From: Nocardiopsis alba DSM 43377
GTDB taxonomy: Bacteria > Actinomycetota > Actinomycetes > Streptosporangiales > Streptosporangiaceae
Assembly: GCF_000341225.1 (NCBI RefSeq)
Contig: NZ_ANAC01000003.1
Span: forward strand, 62,001-126,000
Direction: 5' to 3'
DNA length: 64,000 bases
Part shown: one piece after another, positions 9,445-18,192 of the stretch
Position numbering within the stretch: position 1 is the stretch's first letter
Layout of the letters: each line of letters begins with the position of its first letter
Made by a program: the position numbers and the translations under genes
Notes under the pieces: model-generated
Database searches by the model: none
Told to the model about the DNA's origin: nothing
What the model saw: the letters and a program-made list of their open reading frames with translations, nothing else

Positions 9445-10514
9445 CGGTCTCCTCCCCGGGCCGAGGGCGTCGCCGTCGGGGGTGGTGGGGGCGGGGGAGC
9501 CGGTGGTGCGCCACCGGAGGTGAAACGGGGCCGGACGGAGGTGCGCCCGTGTCGCCCTCGGGCGTAGACGGCCACCGCGGCGATGACGATGGCGCCGCGC
9601 AGCACGTCCTTGACGAAGGGGTCGACCGAGAGCGTGTTGAACACCGTGTCCAGGGTGGCGAGGATGAACACCCCCGCCATGGTCCCGGCCACCCCGCCGC
9701 GTCCGCCCAGCAGATAGGTGCCGCCGAGCACGACCGCGGCGATGGCCTCCAGTTCGTAGCCGTTGTTGTAGACCAGCGTGTTGCCGGTGCCGAAACGGGA
9801 GGCCAGGAGCAGTCCGGCGATCCCGGCCGTCATCGAGCACAGCACGTGCGCGGTGATCACGGGGATCTCGGGACGGATCCCGGAGAGCCGGGCCACCTCG
9901 GAGTCACCGCCCACCGCGTACATGTGGAAGCCCATCCGGGTACGCCGTAGGAAGAGGATCGCGAGCACCGCCAGAGCCAGCATGACCAGTGTGGACACCG
10001 GGAGCACGCCGATCCGGGAGAGCCCGAACGTCTGGAACTCGGCGGGGATCGACCCGGCCGGCCCCTGGAACCGTGTGTCGAGGTAGCCCTTGATGAGCAG
10101 CCCCGTCCCCAGGGTGGTGATGAAGGGGTTGACCCGCAGTCGGGTGACGACCAGCCCGTTGACCAGGCCGATGAGGGCCGCCAGCCCCAGGGTGGCGCCG
10201 ATGCCGAGGACGATCCGGGAGGGGTCCCCGGCCATGACGATCGCCGAGACCATCGTGGACAGGGCGGCGACGTAGCCGACCGACAGGTCGAGGGAGCGGC
10301 ACAGGATCACCAGGGTCTGGCCGATGGCCAGGAAGCCCAGCAGGCTGCCCCTGGTGAACAGGTCCACCGTGTTGGCGGCGGTGAACAGGTGGGATCCCTG
10401 GAAGGCCACGAAGAGCGAACCGATCACCAGGACGCCCGCCAGGGCCGCGTAGACCGCTCCGGTGGTGCCGGCCCGATCCAGGAGGTCTCGCAGAGGAGAA
10501 GGGGAGGGGGTCAT
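9441..10514 (-). CDS. sugar ABC transporter permease (RbsC-like) 1
   Basis: 357 residues from the ATG at 10514, which overlaps the stop of the ATPase gene (ATGA). It carries the BPD_transp_2 signature ILCRSLDLSVGYVAALS and VNPFITTLGTGLLIKG, and about nine membrane helices. The C-terminal tail is unusual: a basic stretch then a proline run (PPAPPPPPPPTATPS). That tail lies just before the second permease and may be a low-complexity extension without function. Overlapping stops and starts on both sides indicate one tightly coupled transporter operon. Confidence 0.93.
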   Translation of the reverse strand: MTPSPSPLRDLLDRAGTTGAVYAALAGVLVIGSLFVAFQGSHLFTAANTVDLFTRGSLLGFLAIGQTLVILCRSLDLSVGYVAALSTMVSAIVMAGDPSRIVLGIGATLGLAALIGLVNGLVVTRLRVNPFITTLGTGLLIKGYLDTRFQGPAGSIPAEFQTFGLSRIGVLPVSTLVMLALAVLAILFLRRTRMGFHMYAVGGDSEVARLSGIRPEIPVITAHVLCSMTAGIAGLLLASRFGTGNTLVYNNGYELEAIAAVVLGGTYLLGGRGGVAGTMAGVFILATLDTVFNTLSVDPFVKDVLRGAIVIAAVAVYARGRHGRTSVRPRFTSGGAPPAPPPPPPPTATPSARGGDR

Positions 10515-12016
10515 GAGACGGCCTCCCTCGTGGCGCCGGTCGCCAGGGCCATCACGGTCTCCTCGTCGGAGCCGCCCGGCAGTTCTCCCGCCACCCGGCC
10601 GTCGTCGAGCACGACCAGGCGATCGGACATACCGATCAGCTCGGGGAGTTCGGAGGAGATGAGGAGGACGGCCACACCCGCGGCGGCCAACTCGCGCATC
10701 AGCGTGTAGACGGCCTGTTTGGCGCCCACGTCGATCCCCCGGGTGGGCTCGTCCAGCACCATGACACCGGGGTCGGTGACCAGCCACTTGGCCAGCACCA
10801 CCTTCTGCTGGTTGCCGCCGGACAGGTACCGGACCTCCTGGCGAGGGCCGCCCCGCGCCACCAGTTCCAGGGAGGAGAGGAGGCCGGGGACGCGCGCGGC
10901 GCGTCGGGCGGAACCGAACGGGTTCACGGCGTCCAGGACGAGACGGGCGTTGGCCGTGACGGACTGTTCGAGCGCCAGTCCCCGGGCCTTGCGGTCCTCG
11001 GTGACCAGGGCCAGTCCGGCGCGGATCGCCCGGCGCGGCGAGCGCGGATCGACCCGCCGCCCGTCGACGTGGACCTCGCCCCGGGTGAACCGGTCGACGC
11101 CGAACAGGGCGTGCGCGATCTCGGTGCGGCCGCTGCCCTGGAGCCCGGCCAGGCCGACGATCTCGCCGCCGCGCACCTCCAGGTCGATCCCGTCCAACCG
11201 GGTGTTGCCGCCGCCGGAGACCGCCAGGCGCACCCGGCCCACGTGCTCGCCGTGCGGTTCGAGCCGTTCGGGGAAGACCGAGGAGACGGGGCGTCCCACC
11301 ATCCTGCGCACCAGGTCGGCGGGGGCGATGTCGTCGGCCGGGACGGTGTCGACCCGATGGCCGTCCTTGAGGACGGTGATGGTGTCGGCCAGGTCGAAGA
11401 TCTCCTTGAGCCGGTGGGAGACGTAGAGGACGCCCACGCCGCGTTCGCGCAGACGGGCGATGATCCGGTAGAGGACCTCGACCTCGTGGTCGGCCAGGGC
11501 CGCCGTCGGCTCGTCCATGGAGATGACGCGCGCGTCGTGGGAGAGCGCCTTGACGATCTCCACCACCTGCTGTTCGGCCACGGACAGATGCCGGACCCTC
11601 GCCCTGGGGGAGATGCCCTCCAGGCCCAGGTCGTCGAGCAGCTCGGCGGTGGTCCGCTCCATGGCCCGGTCGTCCACCAGCCCCCGGGAGAGGATCTCCC
11701 GCCCCAGGAACACGTTCTGGGCGACGGTCCGCTCCGGGAGCAGGTTGAACTCCTGGAACACGGTGGACACACCGGCGCGGCGGGCCCGCGAGGGGTGGTC
11801 GAAGGAGACCTCCGCGCCGTCGATCTCGATCCGCCCGCCGTCGGGTCGGTGCACCCCGGCCAGCACCTTCATCAGCGTGGACTTGCCCGCGCCGTTCTCA
11901 CCGACCAGGGCGTGCAGCTCCCCGGAACGCAGCTCCAGGTCGACACCGTGCAGGACTCGTACGCCCAGGAAGGATTTGTCGATGCCGGTCATTCTGAGCA
12001 GGGGCGCGGCGTTCAC
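10511..12016 (-). CDS. sugar ABC transporter ATP-binding protein (RbsA/MglA-like, two ATPase domains)
   Basis: 501 residues from a GTG at 12016 that overlaps the stop of the dehydrogenase gene (GTGA). The first ATPase half has a full Walker A (GENGAGKST), a signature-like LSVAEQQ and Walker B VISMDEPTAAL. The second half has the degenerate Walker A GLQGSGRTE, the signature LSGGNQQK and Walker B VMVLDEPTRGID. This asymmetric pair is characteristic of CUT2 importers for ribose, galactose or inositol. It energises the two permeases downstream. Confidence 0.95.
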   Translation of the reverse strand: MNAAPLLRMTGIDKSFLGVRVLHGVDLELRSGELHALVGENGAGKSTLMKVLAGVHRPDGGRIEIDGAEVSFDHPSRARRAGVSTVFQEFNLLPERTVAQNVFLGREILSRGLVDDRAMERTTAELLDDLGLEGISPRARVRHLSVAEQQVVEIVKALSHDARVISMDEPTAALADHEVEVLYRIIARLRERGVGVLYVSHRLKEIFDLADTITVLKDGHRVDTVPADDIAPADLVRRMVGRPVSSVFPERLEPHGEHVGRVRLAVSGGGNTRLDGIDLEVRGGEIVGLAGLQGSGRTEIAHALFGVDRFTRGEVHVDGRRVDPRSPRRAIRAGLALVTEDRKARGLALEQSVTANARLVLDAVNPFGSARRAARVPGLLSSLELVARGGPRQEVRYLSGGNQQKVVLAKWLVTDPGVMVLDEPTRGIDVGAKQAVYTLMRELAAAGVAVLLISSELPELIGMSDRLVVLDDGRVAGELPGGSDEETVMALATGATREAVS

Positions 12017-13176
12017 GTGGGATCCGCCTCGTCCGTGGGCGGGACGTCGACCCATCGCCGTTCCCGTGCCGAGAGCAGGACGGCCTCGGCGAGGACGGCG
12101 GCCCGCAGGCCGTCGGCGAAGACCGGGAGTCCCTCCGGCCGATGTCCGGCGATGGCGGCCGCGGTGTCGGCGATCAGCGCGTTGAAGCAGTCCTGATAGC
12201 CCTGCGGATGGCCGACGGGGAGCCGCACCATGCGGGCCGCCTCGGCGCTGAGGCCGGGGTCGTCCCGGGAGACGGTGCCGGTCCGGGCGCGTTCGCCCGA
12301 CCACAGGGTCTCGGGTCGTTCCTGGTCGAAGCGCAGGGACCCCTCGGTTCCGGAGACCTCGAGGAACAGCTGGTTCTTGCGTCCCGGCGACACCTGGCTG
12401 ATCACCGCCGTGCCGATCGCCCCGCCCGCGGTGGTGAACTGGAACGACGCCAGATCCTCGGTGGTGACGGACCGACCGCCGTCCGTCCCCCGGGAGTCGG
12501 TGATCCGCGAGGTCTGGGCGCTGACCGCGGTGACGCGGTCCCCGGTGACGAACTCGAGCATGTCGCACCAGTGCGAACCGATGTCCCCGAAGGCCCGGGT
12601 GGGGCCGCCGATGTCCGGATCGACCCTCCAGTTGTCCTCCTCGGGGGAGAGGAACCAGTCCTGGAGGTAGCCGCCGTGCGCCAGCCCGACCCTGCCGAGG
12701 GAGCCGGCGGCCACCCGGGCCCGGGCCTCGCGGGCCATGGGATGGAAGCGGTAGACGAAGGGGACCACGGCGACCCGCCCGCCCTCTCGGGCGCTCTGTG
12801 TGAGTTCGCGCGCGGTGGCGGCGTCGGTGGCCAGGGGTTTCTCGCAGACCACGTGCTTGCCGGCGGCCAGCGCCGCCCGCGTCAGCGGGGCGTGCAGATG
12901 GTTGGGGGTGCACACGTGCACCACGTCCACGTCGGGGTCGTGGACGAGTTCGAGGGCGTCCGAGTGGGCTCGGGCGATGCCGTGGGAGGCGCGGAACCGT
13001 TCGGCCTTCGCATGGGAGGAACCGGCGACGCCGACGATCTCGCCGCCGAGGGCCCGGATCGCGTGGGAGTGGACCCGTCCCATGAAGCCGGTGCCGATGA
13101 TCGCGGCTCGGTATGTCCGGGGGGTGGTCGGTCCGGACGTGGGGGCGTCCGGACTTGTGACCTTCTTCACTGACAT
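12013..13176 (-). CDS. Gfo/Idh/MocA family NAD(P)-dependent oxidoreductase
   Basis: 387 residues from the ATG at 13176. This start is preferred over an in-frame GTG at 13197 because a -35/-10 pair ends 7 nt before the ATG (leaderless pattern). The N-terminal Rossmann motif is AAIIGTGFMGRVHSHA, and the conserved CEKPLATD loop carries the catalytic Lys. The C-terminal half holds the substrate domain, with DIGSHWCDMLEFVTGD supplying the conserved Asp/His. It oxidises or reduces a sugar or cyclitol carbonyl. As the first gene of the sugar operon it is likely controlled by the divergent ROK regulator. Confidence 0.92.
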   Translation of the reverse strand: MSVKKVTSPDAPTSGPTTPRTYRAAIIGTGFMGRVHSHAIRALGGEIVGVAGSSHAKAERFRASHGIARAHSDALELVHDPDVDVVHVCTPNHLHAPLTRAALAAGKHVVCEKPLATDAATARELTQSAREGGRVAVVPFVYRFHPMAREARARVAAGSLGRVGLAHGGYLQDWFLSPEEDNWRVDPDIGGPTRAFGDIGSHWCDMLEFVTGDRVTAVSAQTSRITDSRGTDGGRSVTTEDLASFQFTTAGGAIGTAVISQVSPGRKNQLFLEVSGTEGSLRFDQERPETLWSGERARTGTVSRDDPGLSAEAARMVRLPVGHPQGYQDCFNALIADTAAAIAGHRPEGLPVFADGLRAAVLAEAVLLSARERRWVDVPPTDEADPT

Positions 13177-13183
13177 GACGGAG

Positions 13184-13213
13184 ACGTTACGTCGCACTTA
13201 TGTCGATGGTCAA
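13184..13213 (-). promoter_or_regulatory. leaderless promoter of the sugar operon
   Basis: On the minus strand TTGACC (13208-13213) and TAACGT (13184-13189) are separated by 18 nt. The -10 box ends 7 nt before the ATG at 13176, so transcription would start at or next to the start codon. This is the standard arrangement for leaderless actinobacterial genes. Confidence 0.6.
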
Positions 13214-13285
13214 GCAAAAGTTGCCGCATCTGGACAAATTAGTTGGAGGGAGGAAGAGCAATAGATCCTGTGATTCACTGGTCAC

Positions 13286-14518
13286 ATGACGGAAGACGCG
13301 CTCACCGAACCGGGAAGGGCGGGGGCGGCCGGCCCACGCGCCTCCGGTAACCCCACCGCCGCCCCCGGCGCGGGAACCCTGCTCCGACTGCTCCGGGACG
13401 GTCGCCCCCGTACCCGCTCCGAACTGGCCTCCGTCACCGGTCTGGCCCGCTCCACGGTCACCCAGCGCGTCGACGCGTTGCTGGCCGGCGGGCTCATCGG
13501 ACCGGCCGGAGAGGCGGTCTCGACCGGAGGCCGTCCGCCCACGACCTTCTCGTTCCGGCCGGAGGCGCGCGTCGTCCTCGCGGCCGACCTCGGCGCCACC
13601 CACGCGCGGCTGGCCCTCACCGACATGTCCGGGGCGGTCCTCGCCGAGGACCGCGCCGACCTCGACATCGCCCTGGGCCCCGAGCCCGTCCTGGACTGGG
13701 TCGTCGAGCACGGCCTGGCCCTGCTGGACGCGACGGGACGCGGAACCGACGAACTCCTCGGCCTCGGGATGGGCCTGCCCGGTCCGGTCGAGCACTCCGC
13801 CGGTCGGGCGGTCAACCCGCCGATCATGCCCGGGTGGGACCACTTCGACGTCTCCGGCCACGTCGAACGTCGTATCGAACGCCCCGTGCTCGTGGACAAC
13901 GACGTCAACATCATGGCGGTCGGCGAACACCACGTCGCATGGCCCGACGCCGACCACCTGCTGTTCGTGAAGGTCGCCACCGGTATCGGCTGCGGCATCG
14001 TCAGCGAGGGCGGTGTCTATCGGGGCGCCCAAGGGGCGGCCGGGGACATCGGGCACATCCACGTCCCCAACGCCCGGGAACTCCCCTGCCGCTGTGGCAA
14101 CACCGGCTGCCTGGAGGCGGTCGCCGGCGGGCACGCCCTGGCCGAGGCGCTCACCGCAGAGGGGGTTCCCGCCGCGGGGGCCCGCGACGTGGTGGAGCTG
14201 TCCCGGAACGGATCGATCCCGGCCCTGCGAGCGCTGCGTCAGGCCGGACGTGACATCGGCGAGGTCCTGGCCGCCGCCGTCAACATGTTCAACCCCTCGG
14301 TGATCGTCATCGGCGGGGTCCTGGCCCAGGCCGGCGACCACCTCCTCGCGGGAGCGCGGGAGATCATCTACCAGCGCTCACTGCCGCTGGCCACCGAGAA
14401 CCTGCGCATCGTCTCCTCCAAGGCGGGGGAGGGCGCGGGGGTCGTCGGGGCGGCGGTCATGGTGATCGACCACTGTCTGAGCGCCCGCCACGTCGAGACC
14501 CTCGTCGCGGGTTCCTGA
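13286..14518 (+). CDS. ROK family transcriptional regulator
   Basis: 410 residues, divergent from the sugar operon with 109 bp between the two start codons. An N-terminal winged-helix domain (TLLRLLRDGRPRTRSELASVTGLARSTVTQRV, about 30-80) is followed by a ROK sugar-kinase fold: DLGATHARLALTD phosphate loop, GLGMGLPGPV, and the zinc motif HIHVPNARELPCRCGNTGCLE (CxCGxxGC). Known members (NagC, XylR) repress sugar operons until a sugar or sugar phosphate binds. The placement strongly suggests it controls the genes from 13176 down to 1746. The ATG at 13286 has no clear ribosome-binding site at normal spacing; a GGAGG lies about 30 nt upstream. Confidence 0.92.
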   Translation: MTEDALTEPGRAGAAGPRASGNPTAAPGAGTLLRLLRDGRPRTRSELASVTGLARSTVTQRVDALLAGGLIGPAGEAVSTGGRPPTTFSFRPEARVVLAADLGATHARLALTDMSGAVLAEDRADLDIALGPEPVLDWVVEHGLALLDATGRGTDELLGLGMGLPGPVEHSAGRAVNPPIMPGWDHFDVSGHVERRIERPVLVDNDVNIMAVGEHHVAWPDADHLLFVKVATGIGCGIVSEGGVYRGAQGAAGDIGHIHVPNARELPCRCGNTGCLEAVAGGHALAEALTAEGVPAAGARDVVELSRNGSIPALRALRQAGRDIGEVLAAAVNMFNPSVIVIGGVLAQAGDHLLAGAREIIYQRSLPLATENLRIVSSKAGEGAGVVGAAVMVIDHCLSARHVETLVAGS

Positions 14519-14540
14519 CCTCATAGGACACCGAACACGG

Positions 14541-14579
14541 GGGAGGGGGCGGGACCCTTCTCGGGTCCCGCCCCCTCCC
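14541..14579. terminator. bidirectional terminator between convergent genes
   Basis: A perfect 17-bp GC stem (14541-14557 with 14563-14579) and a 5-nt loop sit between the stops of the ROK regulator (plus) and the membrane protein (minus). Confidence 0.85.
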
Positions 14580-14590
14580 GCGTTCGTGCG

Positions 14591-15202
14591 CTAGATGTCG
14601 CGGTGGCCGTGGCGGGCGCGTTCCTCCTCGGCGCGCCTGTGCTCGTACTCGGCGTCATCGTCCATCGCGCGATAGCGCGTGGGGTCGTACTCCTCCTGCT
14701 CGATGTCGGGCAGGACACCCTCGTGTCGCAGCGCGGGGCGCTGCGGTGGGACGGGTCGGTCGCCGCGGCGACGGACGAGCGCGCTCCGGCCCACGCCGCT
14801 CAGCAGCGAGGCGATCGCGATACCGCAGACCAGGTTGATCAGTCCGGTCGCGATCTGGCTGGAGAGCTCGGCGCCCTGGGTGAAGGGCGTGACGGCCGCG
14901 ATGGCCGTGGCCAGACCGACGATCCAGCCGAAGAACGAGAGCGCCCGCGGTGCCGACAGCAACAGCAGGTGCAGCAGCGCGGTCGCCAACAGGGCGACCA
15001 TGCCCGCCATGAGCGCGTAGCCGACCGTTCCGGCGTCTCCCAGGTGGCCGGCCTCCTCGGGGGCCAACACCGGGATTCCGAACACCCCGCGGACGATCAG
15101 GGTCCCCGCGAAGATGACCAACGCGGCGACCACCGCGGTGGCCAGTCCGCCGGACCAGAGCCGGGTGACGTCGACGGCTCGTTCACTTCCGTTTTCGTTC
15201 AT
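14591..15202 (-). CDS. DUF6069-like four-helix membrane protein
   Basis: 203 residues from the ATG at 15202. After a short N-terminus (MNENGSERAVDVTR) there are four hydrophobic segments (about 17-40, 60-85, 90-115, 120-145). A long charged cytoplasmic tail follows, rich in Arg and Glu, ending ARHGHRDI. The four-helix pattern resembles the DUF6069 family of actinobacteria, whose function is unknown. It is divergent from alr with 90 bp between. The tail of about 55 residues beyond the last helix seems longer than the core family needs. Confidence 0.75.
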   Translation of the reverse strand: MNENGSERAVDVTRLWSGGLATAVVAALVIFAGTLIVRGVFGIPVLAPEEAGHLGDAGTVGYALMAGMVALLATALLHLLLLSAPRALSFFGWIVGLATAIAAVTPFTQGAELSSQIATGLINLVCGIAIASLLSGVGRSALVRRRGDRPVPPQRPALRHEGVLPDIEQEEYDPTRYRAMDDDAEYEHRRAEEERARHGHRDI

Positions 15203-15292
15203 GCCGATATCCCCAAAAGAGGGCGCTAACTCGGTCGTAAGCCACATACCCGCAGCTCCGAGGCGGTAACCCACGCGTGGAACACTGGAGGC

Positions 15293-16420
15293 ATGGCTCC
15301 TTTCGCGCACGCTCGCGTCAACCTGGACACGATCGCCTCCAACGCCCGGCTGCTCCGTGAGATCGCCGGCGGTACGCCCCTCATGGGCGTGGTCAAGGCC
15401 GACGGATACGGCCACGGCATGCTGCCCGTGGCGCGCGCCCTCATCACGGGTGGCGCCACCTGGTTGGGGACGGCCCTGATCAAGGAGGGGCTGGAGTTGC
15501 GTCGTGGCGGGATCACCGTCCCGGTGCTGTCCTGGATCGTTCCGCCGGGTGAAGCGGTGGGCGACGCGATCGAGGCCGACATCGACCTGGGCGTCAGCGA
15601 CCGCGCCGTCCTGGACACGGTGATCTCCGAGGCACGCCGTCTGGGACGGGTCGCGCGGGTCCAGCTCAAGGCCGACACCGGGTTGAACCGCGGCGGGGTC
15701 GCCGTCTCCGACTGGGAGTCGGTCGTGGAGATCGCGGCGCGCGCCGAGGAGGAGGGGGTCCTCAAGGTCAGCGGCGTCTGGTCGCACTTCGCCTGCGCCG
15801 ACGAGCCCGGCCACCCTTCGATCCGGGCACAGCTGGACGTGTTCGACCAGGCTCTGGCGTTGGTCGAGAAGGCGGGGCTGACCCCCGAGGTGCGGCACAT
15901 CGCGAACTCGGCGGCGCTGCTCACCGTGCCCGAGGCCAGGTACGACCTGGTCCGCGGGGGGATCGCGAGTTACGGTCTCTGCCCGATCCCGGATTTGGAC
16001 GTGCCCGGATTGCGTCCCGCCATGACCCTGGAATCCAGGATCGCACTGACCAAGCGCGTCCCGGAGGGCAGCGGCGTCTCCTACGGACACCGGTACGTCA
16101 CCGATCGTGAGACCACGCTGGCCGTGGTGCCGCTGGGCTACGCCGACGGCGTCCCCCGCGCCGCGACCAACAAGGGTCCCGTGTTCGTGGGAGGGCGCCG
16201 CCGGACCATCGCGGGAACAGTCTGCATGGACCAGTTCGTTGTGGATGTCGAGGACGACGCCGTGGAGGCGGGCGAGTACGCGGTACTGTTCGGCGACCCG
16301 GCCGAGTCCCCGGGCGTCCCGACCGCCGAGGAGTGGGCCGAGGTCCTGGACACCATCCCGTACGAGATCGTCACGAGGATCGGCACCCGCGTGCCCCGGG
16401 AGTATGTCGGCGGTCACTGA
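15293..16420 (+). CDS. alr: alanine racemase
   Basis: 375 residues, the usual length. It makes D-alanine for peptidoglycan with pyridoxal phosphate. The PLP lysine is K35 in MGVVKADGYGHG. The second catalytic residue is the tyrosine in SGVSYGHRYVTDRET, followed by the conserved VPLGYADGVPR and GTVCMDQFVVDV. Many actinobacteria have nnrD before alr; here a DUF6069-like gene is divergent instead. The t6A genes follow on the same strand after 115 bp. Confidence 0.96.
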   Translation: MAPFAHARVNLDTIASNARLLREIAGGTPLMGVVKADGYGHGMLPVARALITGGATWLGTALIKEGLELRRGGITVPVLSWIVPPGEAVGDAIEADIDLGVSDRAVLDTVISEARRLGRVARVQLKADTGLNRGGVAVSDWESVVEIAARAEEEGVLKVSGVWSHFACADEPGHPSIRAQLDVFDQALALVEKAGLTPEVRHIANSAALLTVPEARYDLVRGGIASYGLCPIPDLDVPGLRPAMTLESRIALTKRVPEGSGVSYGHRYVTDRETTLAVVPLGYADGVPRAATNKGPVFVGGRRRTIAGTVCMDQFVVDVEDDAVEAGEYAVLFGDPAESPGVPTAEEWAEVLDTIPYEIVTRIGTRVPREYVGGH

Positions 16421-16449
16421 CGCACTCCCCGATATCGGTCACGAACCTC

Positions 16450-16475
16450 CTTCACCCGACCTAACCTGGGTGAAG
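16450..16475. promoter_or_regulatory. inverted repeat with -10-like box before tsaE
   Basis: CTTCACCC (16450-16457) and GGGTGAAG (16468-16475) form a perfect 8-bp inverted repeat around a 10-nt spacer that contains TAACCT (16462-16467), a TANNNT -10 match. No T tract follows. It could be an operator over the tsaE promoter or a weak terminator for alr. Confidence 0.4.
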
Positions 16476-16535
16476 AGGGAACTTCGGCGCGTCCGATCGT
16501 CGATCGATCCACCACCCGAACAAGCTGCGAGCCCG

Positions 16536-17048
16536 ATGACAGACACCACAGCCACCACAGCGGGCGTGTCCCACGTCCACACGGTCACCGCCGCGACGGA
16601 CGACGCCATGCGCACGCTCGGCCGTGACCTCGCCGCCCTCGCCCGCCCCGGAGACCTGCTGATCCTCTCCGGGCCGCTGGGCGCGGGCAAGACCACCTTC
16701 ACCCAGGGCCTGGGTGAAGGCCTGGGCGTGCGGGGGGCGGTCACCTCTCCGACCTTCATCATCTCCCGGATCCACCCCTCCCTGGCGGAGGGCCCGGCCC
16801 TCGTCCACGTGGACGCCTACCGTCTGGGCGGCCCCGAGGAGATCGACGACATCGACCTGGACATGACCCTCCCCGACTCCGTCACCGTCGTCGAGTGGGG
16901 CGAGGGCGTGGCCGAGGGGCTGGCCGACGATCGGCTGGAGATCCGCATCGAACGCCACCCCGACGACACCCGCACCGTCCACCTGCGCCCGGTCGGCGCC
17001 CGGTGGGCCGACATCGAACTGCCCGGCACCGCCGCCGGGCGCGGATAG
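16536..17048 (+). CDS. tsaE: tRNA t6A biosynthesis ATPase TsaE
   Basis: 170 residues from the ATG at 16536; the frame is open further upstream but the family fold begins here. Walker A is GPLGAGKTTF (about 46-55), followed by the TSPTFIISR switch, LVHVDAYRL and the VVEWGEG motif near the C-terminus. TsaE hydrolyses ATP to drive the TsaB-TsaD complex that puts threonylcarbamoyl on A37 of ANN-decoding tRNAs. It opens the tsaE-tsaB-rimI-tsaD operon. Confidence 0.93.
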   Translation: MTDTTATTAGVSHVHTVTAATDDAMRTLGRDLAALARPGDLLILSGPLGAGKTTFTQGLGEGLGVRGAVTSPTFIISRIHPSLAEGPALVHVDAYRLGGPEEIDDIDLDMTLPDSVTVVEWGEGVAEGLADDRLEIRIERHPDDTRTVHLRPVGARWADIELPGTAAGRG

Positions 17049-17059
17049 GCGGAACACCC

Positions 17060-17731
17060 GTGTTGCTCCTGGCCTTCGACACCGCCACCCCGGCGGTCAC
17101 CGCGGCGATCGGCGAGACCGACGCCGACGGCGCCTTCACCCTTCGAGCGAGCGCGAGCTCGGTCGACGCGCGTCGCCACGGCGAGCTCCTGACCCCCACG
17201 GTGCGCGACCTGCTCACCGAGTCCGGACTCGCCCTGACCGACCTCGACCACATCGCGGTGGGCGTCGGCCCCGGCCCCTACACGGGCCTGAGGGTCGGCC
17301 TGGCCACCGGGCACGCGCTCGCGGACGCCCTGGGCATCCCCTGCCACGGCGTGGTCACCCTGGACGCCCTGGCCTTCGCCACCGGACGTGACGAGCCCTT
17401 CCTCGGCATGACCGACGCCCGCCGCAAGGAGGTGTTCTGGGCGCGTTACGACGACCACCTCACCCGGGTGGGCGAGGTCCGGGTCGCCCGGCCCGCCGAG
17501 ATCGACACCGAGGGGCTGCCCCTGATCGGCGACGGCGCCCGCATGTACTCCGAGGTCCTGGGCGCCCCCGCCGAGGAACCGCTGCTGCCGGACGCCGCCG
17601 CCATGGCCGAACTCGCCTTGAGGCGTCTGCGCCTCGGCGAGAAGCTCCCCGCCCCCGACCCCCTCTACCTGCGCCGTCCCGACGCCGTCGAGCCCGGCGC
17701 CCCGAAGAAGGTCCGCCAGTGGGTGAAGTGA
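17060..17731 (+). CDS. tsaB: tRNA t6A biosynthesis protein TsaB
   Basis: 223 residues from a GTG at 17060, 11 nt after the tsaE stop. The ASKHA-type N-terminus is LLLAFDTATPAVTAAIG, and the diagnostic GVGPGPYTGLRVGLATG sits around residues 73-90. TsaB is the inactive paralogue that scaffolds TsaD and recruits TsaE. The 3' end overlaps the rimI start. Confidence 0.93.
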   Translation: MLLLAFDTATPAVTAAIGETDADGAFTLRASASSVDARRHGELLTPTVRDLLTESGLALTDLDHIAVGVGPGPYTGLRVGLATGHALADALGIPCHGVVTLDALAFATGRDEPFLGMTDARRKEVFWARYDDHLTRVGEVRVARPAEIDTEGLPLIGDGARMYSEVLGAPAEEPLLPDAAAMAELALRRLRLGEKLPAPDPLYLRRPDAVEPGAPKKVRQWVK

Positions 17732-18192
17732 CCGTGACGCCGTCCCTGCGACGGATGACCACCGACGACGTGCCCGCCGTCATGGAGTTGGAGCGGGCCC
17801 TGTTCCCCCTCGACGCCTGGAGCGAGGGCATGCTCCGCGACGAGCTCGCCGAGACGAGCACCCGCCACTACGTGGTGGCCGAGGCCGAGGACACGATCGT
17901 CGGCTACGCCGGGCTGCGCTTCGTGCCGCCCGAGGGCGACGTACAGACCATGGCCGTGGCCGAGGGCTCCTGGGGCAGGGGCATCGGGCGCGCCCTGCTC
18001 ACCGGGCTCCTCGACCGGGCCGCCGAGTACGGCGTCACCCACATGTTCCTGGAGGTGCGTTCGGACAACCCGCGCGCGCAGGAGCTGTACCGACGGTTCG
18101 GCTTCGTCGAGATCGGCGTCCGCCGGGGCTACTACAAGGGCGCGGACGCCATCGTCATGCGGCGCGTCGCCGAGAGGGGAAGCCATGAGTGA
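17728..18192 (+). CDS. rimI: ribosomal protein S18-alanine N-acetyltransferase RimI
   Basis: About 154 residues from the GTG at 17728, which overlaps the tsaB stop (GTGA); an in-frame GTG at 17719 is an alternative. A single GNAT domain has the acetyl-CoA loop GRGIGRALL and the family end [18 protein letters not shown]. In this operon, between tsaB and tsaD, RimI acetylates N-terminal residues of ribosomal or other proteins. The 3' end overlaps tsaD by 8 bp. Confidence 0.92.
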   Translation: MTVTPSLRRMTTDDVPAVMELERALFPLDAWSEGMLRDELAETSTRHYVVAEAEDTIVGYAGLRFVPPEGDVQTMAVAEGSWGRGIGRALLTGLLDRAAEYGVTHMFLEVRSDNPRAQELYRRFGFVEIGVRRGYYKGADAIVMRRVAERGSHE

